Source: Pseudomonas sp. GD03919 (lineage in GTDB: Bacteria; Pseudomonadota; Gammaproteobacteria; Pseudomonadales; Pseudomonadaceae). Taken from it: a stretch of 64,000 nucleotides of DNA. Under the pieces are notes generated by a model, which was not told the DNA's origin, searched no databases, and saw nothing but the letters and a program-made list of their open reading frames with translations. Below, in pieces: positions 9,504-19,783 of the stretch (position 1 is the first letter of the stretch; each line of letters starts with the position of its first letter). The stretch is taken from positions 4,278,001 through 4,342,000 of the forward strand of contig NZ_CP104582.1 in NCBI RefSeq assembly GCF_029814935.1, in the 5' to 3' direction. The position numbers and the translations under genes were made by a program.

Positions 9504-10438
9504 GGGTGTCCGGCCTCGCCGTAAACGGCCTTGAGAATGGCATCGGCACCTTGCGCCAGCAGCGCCTCGGCGACACGCACGCCCAGAGCTTCGGCGTCGC
9601 TGCTGGCGGCACGGGCTTCAGCACGCAGCAGCAGGCCGCCATCCGGTTGACCAACCAGACCACGCAGCCACAGCTGGTCGTCTTCGAGCAGGGCGTAGCA
9701 GGCAATGGGCACCTGGCAACCGCCATTGAGGTGCTTGTTCAGCGCACGCTCGGCAGAAACGCGCAGCGCGGTTTCACGGTGATGCAGCGGCGCCAGCAAG
9801 GCATGCACGTCAGCGTCGGCACTGCGGCATTCGATACCCACCGCCCCCTGGCCGCCGGCCGGCAGGCTGTCTTCGGCGCTGATCGAACTGCGGATACGGT
9901 CTTCAAAGCCAAGGCGGATCAGACCGGCAGCAGCGAGGATGATGGCGTCGTACTCGCCGGCATCGAGCTTGGCCAGACGGGTATTGACGTTGCCGCGCAG
10001 GAACTGGATTTTCAGATCAGGCCGGCGCGCCAGCAATTGCGCCTGACGCCGCAGGCTGGAGGTGCCGACCACACTGCCGGCCGGCAGTGCATCGAGGCTC
10101 TCGTAGGTAGTGGAAACGAAGGCGTCACGCGGATCTTCGCGCTCACAGATGCAGAAAAGACCCAGGCCTTCAGGGAAGTCCATCGGCACATCCTTCATCG
10201 AATGCACGGCGATGTCGGCCTCATTTTCCAGCAGGGCGGTCTCCAGCTCCTTGACGAACAGACCCTTGCCGCCGATTTTCGCCAGTGGCGCGTCGAGCAA
10301 CTTGTCGCCACGACTGACCATCGGCACCAGGCTGACCTTCAGGCCGGGATGCGCCTGCTCCAGACGGGCTTTGACATACTCGGCCTGCCACAGGGCCAGG
10401 GCGCTCTTACGGGTGGCAATGCGAATTTCGCGGGACAT
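9500..10438 (-). CDS. hemC: porphobilinogen deaminase (hydroxymethylbilane synthase)
   Basis: 312 residues. It joins four porphobilinogen units into hydroxymethylbilane. Seen in the sequence: the N-terminal [18 protein letters not shown], the substrate-binding HSMKDVP loop (about 79-85), [12 protein letters not shown], and the [12 protein letters not shown] loop whose Cys241 should carry the dipyrromethane cofactor. First gene of the hemCDXY operon. About 90 bp separate it from algR on the same strand, so readthrough from algZR is possible. Confidence 0.97.
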   Translation of the reverse strand: MSREIRIATRKSALALWQAEYVKARLEQAHPGLKVSLVPMVSRGDKLLDAPLAKIGGKGLFVKELETALLENEADIAVHSMKDVPMDFPEGLGLFCICEREDPRDAFVSTTYESLDALPAGSVVGTSSLRRQAQLLARRPDLKIQFLRGNVNTRLAKLDAGEYDAIILAAAGLIRLGFEDRIRSSISAEDSLPAGGQGAVGIECRSADADVHALLAPLHHRETALRVSAERALNKHLNGGCQVPIACYALLEDDQLWLRGLVGQPDGGLLLRAEARAASSDAEALGVRVAEALLAQGADAILKAVYGEAGHP

Positions 10439-10533
10439 GGGGCAATTCCAGAAAACCGATTGCCGCGAATCATAACAGGCTCGCTCCGCGCCGGCAGACG
10501 GTGGCGGCCATAGGCCGCAGCCGACGCCCCCCT

Positions 10534-11280
10534 TTAGAGAGACTGCATCAGCTTGCGTACACCGGCGACATGACGGCGGCTGACCACCAGCGAGTCGCCA
10601 TCCAACCCCTTGAGGAACAGCTGGAAATGCCCAAGCGGCGTGCGCTGCAGGCGCTCGATACGCTCGCGCGCCACCAGCGCATTGCGGTGAATCCGTACGA
10701 AGCGATCACCGAATTCGTCTTCCAGCGCCTTGAGCGGTTCGTCCAGCAGAACTTCGCCGCCCTCATGACGCAGGGTCACGTATTTGTGATCAGCGATGAA
10801 ATAGACCACGTGCTCCAGTGGAATCAGCTCGATGCCCTTGCGGGTACGGGCACTGATATGGGTACGCGGGCCACCGCCAGTCTCGGCCGCAGGACGGGTC
10901 AGCGCCGCCAGTTGCACGCGATTGGGCCGCTCGGCCTTTTTCAGCGCTTCGCTCAGGCTCTCAGGCCGCACCGGTTTGACCAGATAGCCAACGGCACTGA
11001 CCTGGAAGGCTTCCAGGGCAAATTCATCGTGAGCCGTGCAAAAGATCACCGCTGGCGGCGCTTCGCGCTCGCACAATTTGGCAGCCACCTGCAGGCCGTC
11101 GAGGCCGGGCATGCGGATATCCAGCAGGACCACATCCGGCTTGAGGCTATCGATCAGGGTCAGGGCCTGCTCGCCATTGCTGGCGGCGGGCTCCAGGACC
11201 CGGTAACCCTCGAGCTCACCGACCATGCGGCTGAGGCGCTCGCGGGCAAGGGGTTCGTCATCGACGATCAGGACATTCAT
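10534..11280 (-). CDS. algR: AlgR, LytTR-type response regulator of alginate and type IV pili
   Basis: 248 residues: receiver domain with phospho-acceptor Asp54 ([10 protein letters not shown]), switch residues [13 protein letters not shown] and KPVR, then a LytTR DNA-binding domain from about 145 ([48 protein letters not shown]). The start at 11280 ([15 protein letters not shown]) matches the family; the longer reading adds 11 unrelated residues. AlgR controls algD, fimU and rhl genes in P. aeruginosa. Its ATG overlaps the algZ stop by 4 bp. Confidence 0.96.
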   Translation of the reverse strand: MNVLIVDDEPLARERLSRMVGELEGYRVLEPAASNGEQALTLIDSLKPDVVLLDIRMPGLDGLQVAAKLCEREAPPAVIFCTAHDEFALEAFQVSAVGYLVKPVRPESLSEALKKAERPNRVQLAALTRPAAETGGGPRTHISARTRKGIELIPLEHVVYFIADHKYVTLRHEGGEVLLDEPLKALEDEFGDRFVRIHRNALVARERIERLQRTPLGHFQLFLKGLDGDSLVVSRRHVAGVRKLMQSL

Positions 11281-12356
11281 ATTGCTCTGGCTTCCTGCGT
11301 GAGTCTCGCACAAGGATAGCGTAGACAGCTGTAATGACGGCCGTCACGGCGCTCCACGCTGAGACTCGCGCGCGGCCCAAAAAGTGCCGCCAGACGCGCA
11401 TCGATATTACTCAGCGCTTGCTGCGTTCCCCGTGACGGATGCTGCTCGCCCCGCTCTTCATACGGATTGCTGACACACAAGCTGAACACACCATCCTGGT
11501 AATCCGCCTCGACCCGCACCAGGCCGCCTTCGATACGCGGCGCGATGCCATAGATCAGCGCATTCTCCAACAGAGGTTGCAGGGTCAGCTGGGGAATCGG
11601 CAGATCCTCCGGCACACCTTCGACCTCCCACTGCAACTGTAGTCGCTCGCCGAGCCGATAGTGCTCGATCGACAGATATCGTTTCGCCAGCTCCAGTTCC
11701 TCTTTCCACGACACCAGCGTGCCAGGCTTGGCCAGGCTGGCACGAAACAGATCGGACAGATCCAGCACCGCCTGCTCGGCCTTGGCCGGGTCGACCACCA
11801 CCAGGCTGGCGATACTGTTGAGGCTGTTGAACAGGAAGTGCGGGCGAATCCGCGCCTGCAACGACTCGATGCGCGCACGCAGCTCGGCCTGCTCCTGCCG
11901 ACGCCATTGGCTCTGCAGATAGAAATAGCGTAGCAGCAGTGCGGACATGATCAGGCTGATCAACGCATGACGCAGATAAAGATTCACTTCACCACTGCGC
12001 GGCAGCGGCCCGCCCAGCTCGTAATAGTCGGCCACGGCCGTACAACCCAGGGTCAGCAGCACCACCAGCGCGCCGCACAGCCCCCCGGCCAATGCGGGAC
12101 GCAGACGCGCCAGCAGCGGCCGCAAGCGGCAGAGCACGGCAGCCGACAGCAGCACGATCCACTGCACGAACAATGACGTCAGGGCCAGCCGCACCCAGTC
12201 GAAACCCGGCGTCATCGGTTCGGCGAGTACCAGTACCAGCACCAGCAATTCGGCCAGCAGCACCATGCTCAGCAGCGCTTCGGGCTGGCACAGCTCAGGG
12301 ACGAAGAAGTCGTCGACGGCGGCGGGTCTGTTCTTGGCAAGCGATTGAGTGTGCAT
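11277..12356 (-). CDS. algZ: AlgZ/FimS sensor histidine kinase
   Basis: 359 residues. The N-terminal half is membrane-embedded (four hydrophobic stretches between about residues 28 and 145). The His_kinase box RPHFLFNSLNSIASLVVVDPAKAEQAVLDLSDLFRASL (phospho-His about 173) and an ATPase-like C-terminal domain (LPIPQLTLQPLLENALIYGI, QALSNIDARLAALFG) follow, as in LytS/YehU-type kinases. It is the cognate partner of AlgR, translated just before it. Confidence 0.95.
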   Translation of the reverse strand: MHTQSLAKNRPAAVDDFFVPELCQPEALLSMVLLAELLVLVLVLAEPMTPGFDWVRLALTSLFVQWIVLLSAAVLCRLRPLLARLRPALAGGLCGALVVLLTLGCTAVADYYELGGPLPRSGEVNLYLRHALISLIMSALLLRYFYLQSQWRRQEQAELRARIESLQARIRPHFLFNSLNSIASLVVVDPAKAEQAVLDLSDLFRASLAKPGTLVSWKEELELAKRYLSIEHYRLGERLQLQWEVEGVPEDLPIPQLTLQPLLENALIYGIAPRIEGGLVRVEADYQDGVFSLCVSNPYEERGEQHPSRGTQQALSNIDARLAALFGPRASLSVERRDGRHYSCLRYPCARLTQEARAI

Positions 12357-12599
12357 CGGTGCAGTTTCCGTTTCGCCTTGCGAACCGGCAAGCCAGACGG
12401 CTCCAGCCGGACAAAATAAAGCACCGAAATGCCGCCTTCAGGGCAAAATTGTGAAGCAGCCGACAACGCCATCGAACGCCCAACGGCGAACGCGCCCCGG
12501 CGAAACGCCTGCCGACCCTGTTATTATCGACGCACTTTGTCCGCCATGCCGGCCGCCGACGCGGCCGCCCGATCCAGAGCCCGAACCAGAGCAAGTGCC

Positions 12600-13994
12600 A
12601 TGAGCAGCGAAAAAACCAACCAATCCTGGGGCGGCCGCTTCAGCGAGCCCGTCGACGCCTTCGTCGCCCGCTTCACCGCCTCGGTGGAATTCGACAAGCG
12701 CCTCTACCGCCACGACATCATGGGCTCCATGGCCCACGCCACCATGCTGGCCAAGGTCGGCGTGCTGAGCGATGCCGAGCGTGACGCCATCATCGACGGC
12801 CTGAAGCAGATCCAGAGCGAGATCGAGGCCGGCCAGTTCGACTGGCGCGTCGACCTGGAAGACGTGCACATGAACATCGAGGCGCGTCTGACCGACCGCA
12901 TCGGCGTCACCGGCAAGAAGCTGCACACCGGACGCAGCCGCAACGACCAGGTGGCCACCGACATCCGCTTGTGGCTGCGTGACGAGATCGACCTGATCCT
13001 CGCCGAAATCACCCGCCTGCAGCAGGGCCTGCTGGAGCAGGCCGAGCGCGAAGCCGAGACCATCATGCCCGGTTTCACTCACCTGCAGACCGCGCAGCCG
13101 GTGACCTTTGGCCATCACCTGCTGGCCTGGTTCGAGATGCTCTCACGCGACTACGAGCGCCTGGTCGACTGCCGCAAGCGCACCAATCGCATGCCGCTGG
13201 GCTCGGCGGCGCTGGCCGGCACCACCTACCCGATCCAGCGTGAAATCACCGCCGAGCTGCTGGGTTTCGACGCCGTGGGCGGCAACTCGCTCGATGGCGT
13301 GTCGGATCGCGATTTCGCCATCGAATTCTGCGCCGCTGCCTCGCTGGCGATGATGCACCTGTCGCGCTTCTCCGAAGAGCTGGTGCTGTGGACATCCGCC
13401 CAGTTCCAGTTCATCGACCTGCCGGATCGCTTCTGCACTGGCAGCTCGATCATGCCGCAAAAGAAGAACCCGGACGTGCCCGAGCTGGTGCGCGGCAAGA
13501 CCGGCCGCGTGTTCGGCGCCCTGACCGGCCTACTGACCCTGATGAAAGGCCAGCCGCTGGCCTACAACAAGGACAACCAGGAAGACAAGGAACCGCTGTT
13601 CGACGCCGCCGATACCCTGCGTGACAGCCTGCGTGCCTTTGCCGACATGGTGCCGGCGATCAAGCCCAAGCGCGAAATCATGCGCGAGGCGGCGCTGCGC
13701 GGTTTCTCCACCGCCACGGATCTGGCTGACTATCTGGTGCGCAAGGGCCTGCCCTTCCGCGACTGTCATGAAATCGTCGGCCACGCGGTGAAGTATGGCG
13801 TCGACAGCGGCAAGGATCTGGCCGAGATGAGCCTCGACGAGCTGCGCCAGTTCAGCGAGCAGATCGAACAGGACGTGTTCGCCGTGCTGACCCTGGAAGG
13901 CTCGGTGAACGCCCGCAACCATATCGGTGGCACCGCACCGGCTCAGGTGCGTGCGGCGGTAGCGCGCGGTCGGGAACTGCTGGCTAGCCGCTAA
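12600..13994 (+). CDS. argH: argininosuccinate lyase
   Basis: 464 residues, the usual family length. It splits argininosuccinate to arginine and fumarate, the last step of arginine synthesis. Diagnostic stretches are [20 protein letters not shown] at the start, [29 protein letters not shown]-like [18 protein letters not shown], and the catalytic loop [24 protein letters not shown] (Ser about 281). The ATG at 12600 is chosen; the open frame continues upstream without resemblance. It is divergent from algZ with a 243-bp promoter region between them. Confidence 0.97.
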   Translation: MSSEKTNQSWGGRFSEPVDAFVARFTASVEFDKRLYRHDIMGSMAHATMLAKVGVLSDAERDAIIDGLKQIQSEIEAGQFDWRVDLEDVHMNIEARLTDRIGVTGKKLHTGRSRNDQVATDIRLWLRDEIDLILAEITRLQQGLLEQAEREAETIMPGFTHLQTAQPVTFGHHLLAWFEMLSRDYERLVDCRKRTNRMPLGSAALAGTTYPIQREITAELLGFDAVGGNSLDGVSDRDFAIEFCAAASLAMMHLSRFSEELVLWTSAQFQFIDLPDRFCTGSSIMPQKKNPDVPELVRGKTGRVFGALTGLLTLMKGQPLAYNKDNQEDKEPLFDAADTLRDSLRAFADMVPAIKPKREIMREAALRGFSTATDLADYLVRKGLPFRDCHEIVGHAVKYGVDSGKDLAEMSLDELRQFSEQIEQDVFAVLTLEGSVNARNHIGGTAPAQVRAAVARGRELLASR

Positions 13995-14031
13995 GCGACG
14001 TCTCGGAGAAAACTGGGGAAAAGGAGTTCCC

Positions 14032-14274
14032 ATGGCAGAATTGTTGCTGCGCGGCTTGGCGCTAATCGCCAAGATCGCGTTTGAGATCATCATCGGCTAC
14101 GTCTTCTACACCACCGGCTGGCTGGCACTACGACTTTTGACTCTGGGCCACTACCCGAATCTGCCGCTGCGCGTGGCCGACCCGATGGGTTCGCGCAGCG
14201 CCTGGGTCGCCGCGTTCGGTTTTCTCTGCCTGGTTGGCCTGCCCCTGACGTGGCTGACCGTCACTTACAGCTGA
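14032..14274 (+). CDS. small hydrophobic membrane protein, unknown
   Basis: 80 residues with two hydrophobic segments (about 5-32 and 57-77) separated by a short polar loop (HYPNLPLRVADPMGSRSAW). AAGGAG lies just before the ATG. It lies 37 bp after argH and its stop is 20 bp before the next gene, so it is probably in the argH transcript. I do not recognise a family. Confidence 0.65.
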   Translation: MAELLLRGLALIAKIAFEIIIGYVFYTTGWLALRLLTLGHYPNLPLRVADPMGSRSAWVAAFGFLCLVGLPLTWLTVTYS

Positions 14275-14294
14275 ACACTGCCACGAGACATTCC

Positions 14295-14777
14295 ATGCCT
14301 ATAAATATCCGCCCCGCCACCCCTGACGACGCCGAGCTGATCCTGCGTTTCATCACCGAACTGGCCATCTACGAGAAGGCCGAGCACGAGGTGAAGACCG
14401 ACGCCGCCGGCATCCGTGACAGCCTGTTCGCCGAACGCGCCACGGCCCATGGCCTGATCTGCGAACACCAGGGCCGGCCCATCGGCTATGCCGTGTACTT
14501 CTTCAATTATTCCACCTGGCTGGGCAAGCACGGCCTGTACCTCGAAGACCTCTACGTCAGCCCCGAGGCTCGCGGACTGGGCGCCGGCAAGGCGCTGCTG
14601 CGCCACCTGGCACAACTGGCCGTGGCAAGAGGCTGCGGTCGCTTCGAGTGGTCGGTGCTGGACTGGAACACCCCGGCCATCGACTTCTACGAATCCTTCG
14701 GCGCCCGCCCGCAGAGCGAGTGGACCACCTACCGCCTGACGGGTCAGGCGCTGCTGGACTTCGCCGCAGGTTCGTAG
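14295..14777 (+). CDS. GNAT family N-acetyltransferase
   Basis: 160 residues. It starts MPINIRPATPDDAELILRFITELAIYEKAEHEV and has the acetyl-CoA loop YVSPEARGLGAGKALLRHLAQLAVARGCGRFEWSVLDWNTPAIDFYESFGA, matching the spermidine/spermine-acetyltransferase-like branch of GNAT proteins. The substrate cannot be told, though the family often acts on small amines. The ATG at 14295 is used because the motif begins there. The upstream extension overlaps the previous gene. Confidence 0.85.
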   Translation: MPINIRPATPDDAELILRFITELAIYEKAEHEVKTDAAGIRDSLFAERATAHGLICEHQGRPIGYAVYFFNYSTWLGKHGLYLEDLYVSPEARGLGAGKALLRHLAQLAVARGCGRFEWSVLDWNTPAIDFYESFGARPQSEWTTYRLTGQALLDFAAGS

Positions 14778-14959
14778 GGCAGCCGCCAATACAGAACTGG
14801 CGAGTTGCACCTGCCCCTCCCACCAGCACTGCATGGCGGCGTGACAGGCCGCACAGATGGCACTCTGGAACCCGTCACGCCGATGTTGCTACTCTGGCGC
14901 GGATCATGACGATCGCCCCGACCACTCGGCTCGGGCATAGCTCACTACAAGGAAATGAC

Positions 14960-15196
14960 ATGCGCTCCCTATTCTTCTTCGACACCATGCTCACCACCAC
15001 CATCATCACGGTGGTCTACTGGCTTGGCCTGCTCGGCGTACTCGTCAGCAGCATCGGCCTGATCTTCAATGGCTCTATCCTCGTGGGCCTCGCCACCCTG
15101 GTCGGCGGCGCCATCGCCGTGCGCATCTGGTGCGAATTGCTGGTCGTGATCTTCAAGATCCACGAGAATCTGCAGAAAATCGCCAACCGCGAGTGA
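14960..15196 (+). CDS. DUF4282 family small membrane protein
   Basis: 78 residues: MRSLFFFDTMLTTTIITVVYWLGLLGVLVSSIGLIF, then GGAIAVRIWCELLVVIFKIHENLQKI. The FFFD start, two transmembrane helices and the R(I/V)xCELxxVxFxIxENL ending are the DUF4282 signature. AAGGAA precedes the ATG. Role unknown. It is followed within 60 bp by a further small gene. Confidence 0.82.
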   Translation: MRSLFFFDTMLTTTIITVVYWLGLLGVLVSSIGLIFNGSILVGLATLVGGAIAVRIWCELLVVIFKIHENLQKIANRE

Positions 15197-15255
15197 CCTG
15201 GCGCCACGGTGCCCACATGCTCCGTGGCCAACCCCTCCCCAAACATGGTGCCCCC

Positions 15256-15531
15256 ATGAGCGAACACGACGACCACCCAGACGAAGACTTCGCCGAAGCC
15301 ACCTTGATCCAGGCCATCGAGAATCAGCTGGAAAGTGGTGAGCCGGCCGCCGCCACGGCGGTGTACAACAAGCTGACACTGGTCGGTTATGCGCGTGAGG
15401 AAATCCTCGAACTGATGGCCCTGGTGCTGGCCCACGAAGTCGACGCCATGCTGCGCGAGGATCGCCCCTTCGATGGTACCTGGTACGAGCAGGCGCTACG
15501 CGCCCTGCCGGAACTGCCGGCGGAAAGCTGA
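15256..15531 (+). CDS. small acidic hypothetical protein
   Basis: 91 residues, acidic and mostly helical (MSEHDDHPDEDFAEATLIQAIENQLESGEPAAATAVYNKLTLVGYAREEILELMALVLAHEVDAMLREDRPF). It resembles short Pseudomonas proteins of unknown function found near cyaA. Start chosen at the ATG at 15256, the first with no overlap with the preceding gene. I cannot assign a role. Confidence 0.65.
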   Translation: MSEHDDHPDEDFAEATLIQAIENQLESGEPAAATAVYNKLTLVGYAREEILELMALVLAHEVDAMLREDRPFDGTWYEQALRALPELPAES

Positions 15532-15619
15532 TTCTCACCCACCCGCAACGCGGCGATGGTCAGAGCCCGGCACATGGATCTACACTGCAGGAGCGCCACA
15601 ACAACAAGACGGAGTCACC

Positions 15620-15874
15620 ATGAAGGTATTCACCGCTGACCTGATCGACGAGCTGGAAATCCTCGCCCTGTATAACCTGGACAACCACCAGGAGGGGCTC
15701 AAGGTGCATAACAACGCTTCATTCAAAGCGCAGGGCGCCATCACCCGTCTTTATGAAAAAGGTCTGGTCAGCCAGGCCGATGGCGGCTATCTGACCAGTC
15801 TGGGCATCGATGCTGCCGAACATGCACAAGGCCTGCTGACCATCCTGTCGAACCGCCAGGCCACCTCCGCCTGA
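15620..15874 (+). CDS. TIGR02647 family protein
   Basis: 84 residues, beginning MKVFTADLIDELEILALYNLDNHQEGLKVHNNASFKAQGAITRLYEKGLVSQADGGYLTSLGIDAAEHAQGLLTILS. The LxELEILxLxNLxxxQEGLKVHxxA pattern and the winged-helix-like end are those of TIGR02647, a conserved Pseudomonas and Vibrio family of unknown function. GGAG lies 6 bp before the ATG. Confidence 0.78.
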   Translation: MKVFTADLIDELEILALYNLDNHQEGLKVHNNASFKAQGAITRLYEKGLVSQADGGYLTSLGIDAAEHAQGLLTILSNRQATSA

Positions 15875-16116
15875 TCCAAACCGCCGCCACTCTACCCGCG
15901 AATGGGATAGGCATAACGCCCCACCGCGAATCAGAGCGTCGCACAGCAGATGTGCCGCGCTCTGGGCGGTGCACCTGCGCAAGACTGCTCAGCCATGACT
16001 GTTCGGCATCGCCGGTCGCTCTTCAGCGAGCGACATAACGGGCGATATAACAATCAGGCACTGCACTGGCGAGCACGCCGCTGATAGGCTTGCCACACCC
16101 GCAGCAGAGTTCGAGC

Positions 16117-18975
16117 ATGACGCGCACGCAGGAAATACGCCCCGATATCGATGACGGCATCGACCGCAAGGTGCTGGCACAGCTGCGTGCGCGCTTTCTG
16201 CGGATCAACCAGGGTCGCCTGCAGCGCGCCATGGAGGCGTTGTCGACGCGCCAGCAACTGGTGCTCAAGCTGTTGCCGCTGCTGCTGCACGTCAATCATC
16301 CGCTGCTACCCGGCTACGTCTCGGCCAGCACACCGGCGGGCCTCAGTGGCTTCGAACCGGACGACGACAGCCTCGCCGAAGTCCAGCGCCTGACCCGCTC
16401 GTTCGTCTACAAGCCACGCCGTGGCCAGGGCGCCGCGCCCCTGCATGGGCTGTTCCTGATGGGCAGCCTGGGCACCGTGGCGCAGGCCGAACAGAGCGAT
16501 ATGGACCTGTGGTTGTGTCACTCGCCCAGCCTCAGCGCGCAGGAACTGCAGGACCTGCGCAAGAAGTGCGACCAACTGGAAAGCTGGGCCGCCACCCAGG
16601 GCGCCGAGGTGCACGTCTTTTTGGTCGACCCGCAGCGCTTCACCCAGGGCGCGCGCGAGGCGCAACTGACCTCCGACGATTGCGGCACCACCCAGCACTA
16701 TCTGCTGCTCGACGAGTTCTACCGCACCGCCATCTGGCTCGGCGGGCGCACGCCGATCTGGTGGCTGGTGCCGGTCTACGAGGAAAACCGCTACCACGAC
16801 TACTGCCGCATCCTGCTGAGCAAGCGCTTCGTGCGCGCCGAAGATGTTCTCGACCTTGGTCATCTGGCACGCATTCCACCGGAAGAGTTCATCGGCGCAG
16901 GTATGTGGCAGCTGTACAAGGGCATCGAGTCGCCCTACAAGTCGGTGCTCAAGCTGTTGCTCACCGAGGTCTACGCCAGCGAGCATCCCAAGGTCGAATG
17001 CCTGGCACTGCGCTTCAAGCGGGCAGTGTTCGAAGGCCGCCTGGACCTCGACGAGCTCGATCCCTATATCGTCGTCTACCGTCGCCTGGAGGAATATCTG
17101 AGCGCGCGTGGCGATCAGGAAAGGCTGGAGCTGATTCGCCGCTGCCTGTACCTGAAGGTCAACAAGAAGGTCAGTCGCCCGCCAACCCGTGGTCGCGCCA
17201 AGAGCTGGCAGCGCCTGCTACTGGAGCGCCTGACTGGCGAGTGGGGCTGGCATAACCGCCAGCTCAGCGTGCTCGACAGTCGCAGCCAGTGGAAGGTGCG
17301 CCAGGTTGGCGCCGAGCGCCGCGTGCTGGTCAACGAGCTGACCTACAGCTACCGCCTCCTCTCGCAGTTTGCCCGCAGCACCGAGGCCGGCAGTTCGCTC
17401 AACAACCGCGACCTCAACGTGCTGGGCAGGCGCCTGTATGCAGCCTTCGAGCGCAAGGCCGGCAAGGTCGAATTCATCAACCCCGGCATCGCCCCGGATC
17501 TGGCCGAAGACACCCTGACCCTGGTTCAGTACAGCAGCCCCGAAGCGCCGAACGAACGTCTCTGGGCGCTGTTCAACGGCAGCCTGGGCGCGCAGGAATG
17601 GGCCGACTTCGCGCCGCTGAAGCGCTCGCGCGAACTGATCGAACTGCTCGCTTGGTGCCATCGCAACGGCGTGATCGACAGCAGCACCCGTCTGTCGCTG
17701 CACCCCGGCGCCAGCGACCTAACCGAATACGAGCTGTCCAACCTGATCGGCAGCCTACAACAGAGCTTCCCGCTACCCCAGCAGCCCGTGGAAGAAGCCG
17801 CCCTGCTGCGCGCCAGCGCTCCCAGTCAGGTGTTGTTGCTGGTCAATGTCGGCGTCGACCCGCTCAAGCAGCACAGCCAGATGAACGTGCACATGACCAC
17901 CGACCGCACCGACGCGCTGGGCTATTCCGGGGTACGCGAGAACCTGGTGCTGACCCTCGACCAGGTGGTGCTCAACAGCTGGAACGAACTGCAGGTCAGC
18001 CGTTACGACGGTGCCGACGCCCTGCTCGACTGCCTGCGCGACCTGCTCAACAGCCTGCCGCCCGGCAGCGCGCTCCCCAGGGTGCAGGTACGCTGCTACT
18101 GCCGCAACCGCGCACAACCCATCGCCGAACGGGTCGAAGAACTGCTGCGCGACCTGCTCGACAGCTACGCCGAAGGGTACCCGTCACGCTACCTGGTGCA
18201 GGTGCGCCAGCATTATCACGTTCTGCAACTGGCCCCCGGCCAGGTCAGCCACACCACTCTGGGTGACGTGCCGGCCCTGCTCGACCATCTGGGCGCCGAA
18301 CAGGAGCACTACAGCCCGCTGCGCCTGGATCGCCATGCACTCGAGGGCGACGACCTGGCGCTGATCCTGCCCATGGGCCGCCCACAGTGCCTGCAGGTGT
18401 TCTACCGCGTCCACGAGAGCAGCGGTGAGGCCGAGCTGACCCTGCTCGACGAGCACAACGCCCTGTGGCGCAGACGCCTGCCATTTCGCGACGAGCAGAG
18501 CCTGCTGACACCGATCCATCGTTTCCTGCAGTCACTGCTGTATCGGCGTAATGCCATGCTGCCGCTCGAGGGCGCCGACAGCCAGCCCGCACTGGAAATC
18601 CTCTACTACCAGTTGCTGCCGACGGCACCATTGCGCGCCCAGCGCCTGGAGCGCAGACCCGCGCCCGAGTCGCAGGTCAGCCACCCGTTCTACGACGTGC
18701 AGGCCATCGTCGAGCCGGGCGACGGTCGCCAACGCCATGTCACGCTGTACTGCAACCACCGCGAGTTTTCCGAACTGGAATACGGTCGCGAATTGTATCG
18801 CGCCGTGGCAAAGCACATCATCGTTCAGCGTGCCGGTGGCGAACGCTACCCCTGCTACATCACCGACCTCGACCTGTCTGCCGTACTGGCCGGACAGCGG
18901 GCGCAGACCGTGCACTTCCTGCGCTACAAGAGCGAGCTGGAGAATGCTCTGAATGCGGCACTGCAGCAGGCCTGA
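16117..18975 (+). CDS. cyaA: class I adenylate cyclase
   Basis: 952 residues. The N-terminal catalytic domain has the nucleotidyltransferase signature GSLGTVAQAEQSDMDLWLC (about 129-147), then KCDQLESWAATQGAEVHVFLVDPQRF and LLLDEFYRTAIWLGGRTPIWWLVP, all typical of enterobacterial-type CyaA. The C-terminal half is the regulatory region. It makes cAMP, which acts through Vfr/CRP. Start at the ATG at 16117 (MTRTQEIRPDID). It is the positional equivalent of P. aeruginosa cyaA (PA5272). Confidence 0.96.
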   Translation: MTRTQEIRPDIDDGIDRKVLAQLRARFLRINQGRLQRAMEALSTRQQLVLKLLPLLLHVNHPLLPGYVSASTPAGLSGFEPDDDSLAEVQRLTRSFVYKPRRGQGAAPLHGLFLMGSLGTVAQAEQSDMDLWLCHSPSLSAQELQDLRKKCDQLESWAATQGAEVHVFLVDPQRFTQGAREAQLTSDDCGTTQHYLLLDEFYRTAIWLGGRTPIWWLVPVYEENRYHDYCRILLSKRFVRAEDVLDLGHLARIPPEEFIGAGMWQLYKGIESPYKSVLKLLLTEVYASEHPKVECLALRFKRAVFEGRLDLDELDPYIVVYRRLEEYLSARGDQERLELIRRCLYLKVNKKVSRPPTRGRAKSWQRLLLERLTGEWGWHNRQLSVLDSRSQWKVRQVGAERRVLVNELTYSYRLLSQFARSTEAGSSLNNRDLNVLGRRLYAAFERKAGKVEFINPGIAPDLAEDTLTLVQYSSPEAPNERLWALFNGSLGAQEWADFAPLKRSRELIELLAWCHRNGVIDSSTRLSLHPGASDLTEYELSNLIGSLQQSFPLPQQPVEEAALLRASAPSQVLLLVNVGVDPLKQHSQMNVHMTTDRTDALGYSGVRENLVLTLDQVVLNSWNELQVSRYDGADALLDCLRDLLNSLPPGSALPRVQVRCYCRNRAQPIAERVEELLRDLLDSYAEGYPSRYLVQVRQHYHVLQLAPGQVSHTTLGDVPALLDHLGAEQEHYSPLRLDRHALEGDDLALILPMGRPQCLQVFYRVHESSGEAELTLLDEHNALWRRRLPFRDEQSLLTPIHRFLQSLLYRRNAMLPLEGADSQPALEILYYQLLPTAPLRAQRLERRPAPESQVSHPFYDVQAIVEPGDGRQRHVTLYCNHREFSELEYGRELYRAVAKHIIVQRAGGERYPCYITDLDLSAVLAGQRAQTVHFLRYKSELENALNAALQQA

Positions 18976-19059
18976 CACAGCGCTATCGGCAATCCGCCGC
19001 CAGCAGTGAAGCCCTGAGGGTTGCACTCGCCCGGGACGAGGTTCCTGCGTAAAAACCGG

Positions 19060-19467
19060 TCACCGGTCGTACTCGCCCGCTGCTTCCGGCTGGTATTCGA
19101 CTTCCAGCAATGTCAGCTTGAGCTGCTTGCCACCCGGCGCCGGCCAGTCGATGTGTTGGCCGACGGACAGGCCGAGCAGGGCGCAACCGACTGGCGCAAG
19201 GATGCTGACCTTGCCTTCGCCACCGGCATCCTCCGGGTAGACCAGGGTCAGGTGGTAGTCCTTGCCGCTGCTCTCCTCACGGCAGTGCACGCGCGAGTTC
19301 ATGGTCACCACACCGGCCGGCACCTCGTCGTGCCCCACCACTTCGGCACGATCCAGCTCGGCCTGTAGCGCTTCTGCGCCAGGGCCAAACTCGTCCAGGC
19401 TGTCGAGCAGACGCTCCAGACGCTGCATATCGAGGCGGGTAATGGTGATGGTTGGTGTGCTGTTCAT
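19060..19467 (-). CDS. rnk: Rnk, regulator of nucleoside diphosphate kinase
   Basis: 135 residues: an N-terminal coiled part (TRLDMQRLERLLDSL) and a GreA/GreB-type C-terminal domain (VGHDEVPAGVVTMNSRVHCREESSGKDYHLTLVYPEDAG... SILAPVGCALLGLSVGQHIDWPAPGGKQLKLTLLEVEYQPEAAGEYDR). Rnk binds RNA polymerase in the Gre site but lacks the acidic coiled-coil tip that cleaves transcripts. In Pseudomonas it affects nucleotide pools and alginate. The gene is bounded upstream by a strong terminator at 19507-19530. Confidence 0.93.
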   Translation of the reverse strand: MNSTPTITITRLDMQRLERLLDSLDEFGPGAEALQAELDRAEVVGHDEVPAGVVTMNSRVHCREESSGKDYHLTLVYPEDAGGEGKVSILAPVGCALLGLSVGQHIDWPAPGGKQLKLTLLEVEYQPEAAGEYDR

Positions 19468-19506
19468 GATGTCGGGCGCTCTCCTCGCCTAAACCGTAAA
19501 AAAGCA

Positions 19507-19530
19507 AAACCCCGCCCGAAGGCGGGGTTT
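19507..19530 (-). terminator. Rho-independent terminator after the cyaY cluster
   Basis: A perfect 10-bp stem AAACCCCGCC/GGCGGGGTTT with a 4-base loop. Read on the minus strand the loop is TTCG and the stem is followed by TGCTTTTTT. It ends the leftward cyaY-DUF1289 transcript before rnk. Confidence 0.92.
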
Positions 19531-19585
19531 AGCTGAATGTTCTGCTGACCCTAACACAGCCGGATAAATAAACAAGACTGCCGGG

Positions 19586-19783
19586 TCAACGGCCCTGCCG
19601 GCGCTCGCGCAAGCGCTGCTCGGCGGCCTGGCAGATCACGCGCCGCCGCACGTTGTCGGCCGTGCCCCAGTCGAGAATTTCCTGCAGGGTACGGCCACAA
19701 CCGAGGCACTGCTCATGTTCATCCAGGCAGCACTGGCGCCGACAGGGTGACGCCAGCGGTGCTTCGCTCGGCTCAGAGCTCAT
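19586..19783 (-). CDS. DUF1289 family Cys-rich protein
   Basis: 65 residues, MSSEPSEAPLASPCRRQCCLDEHEQCLGCGRTLQEILDWG. The CxxxC...CxGCxRTxxEIxxW pattern is DUF1289, a putative Fe-S-binding or zinc-binding small protein. The start overlaps the 3' end of cyaY by about 11 bp, consistent with co-expression with the frataxin gene, whose product works in iron-sulfur assembly. Confidence 0.82.
   Translation of the reverse strand: MSSEPSEAPLASPCRRQCCLDEHEQCLGCGRTLQEILDWGTADNVRRRVICQAAEQRLRERRQGR

Noticed and set aside
9263..10513. Open frame of 416 codons on the plus strand
   Set aside because: Antisense to hemD and hemC, both of which show full catalytic motifs.
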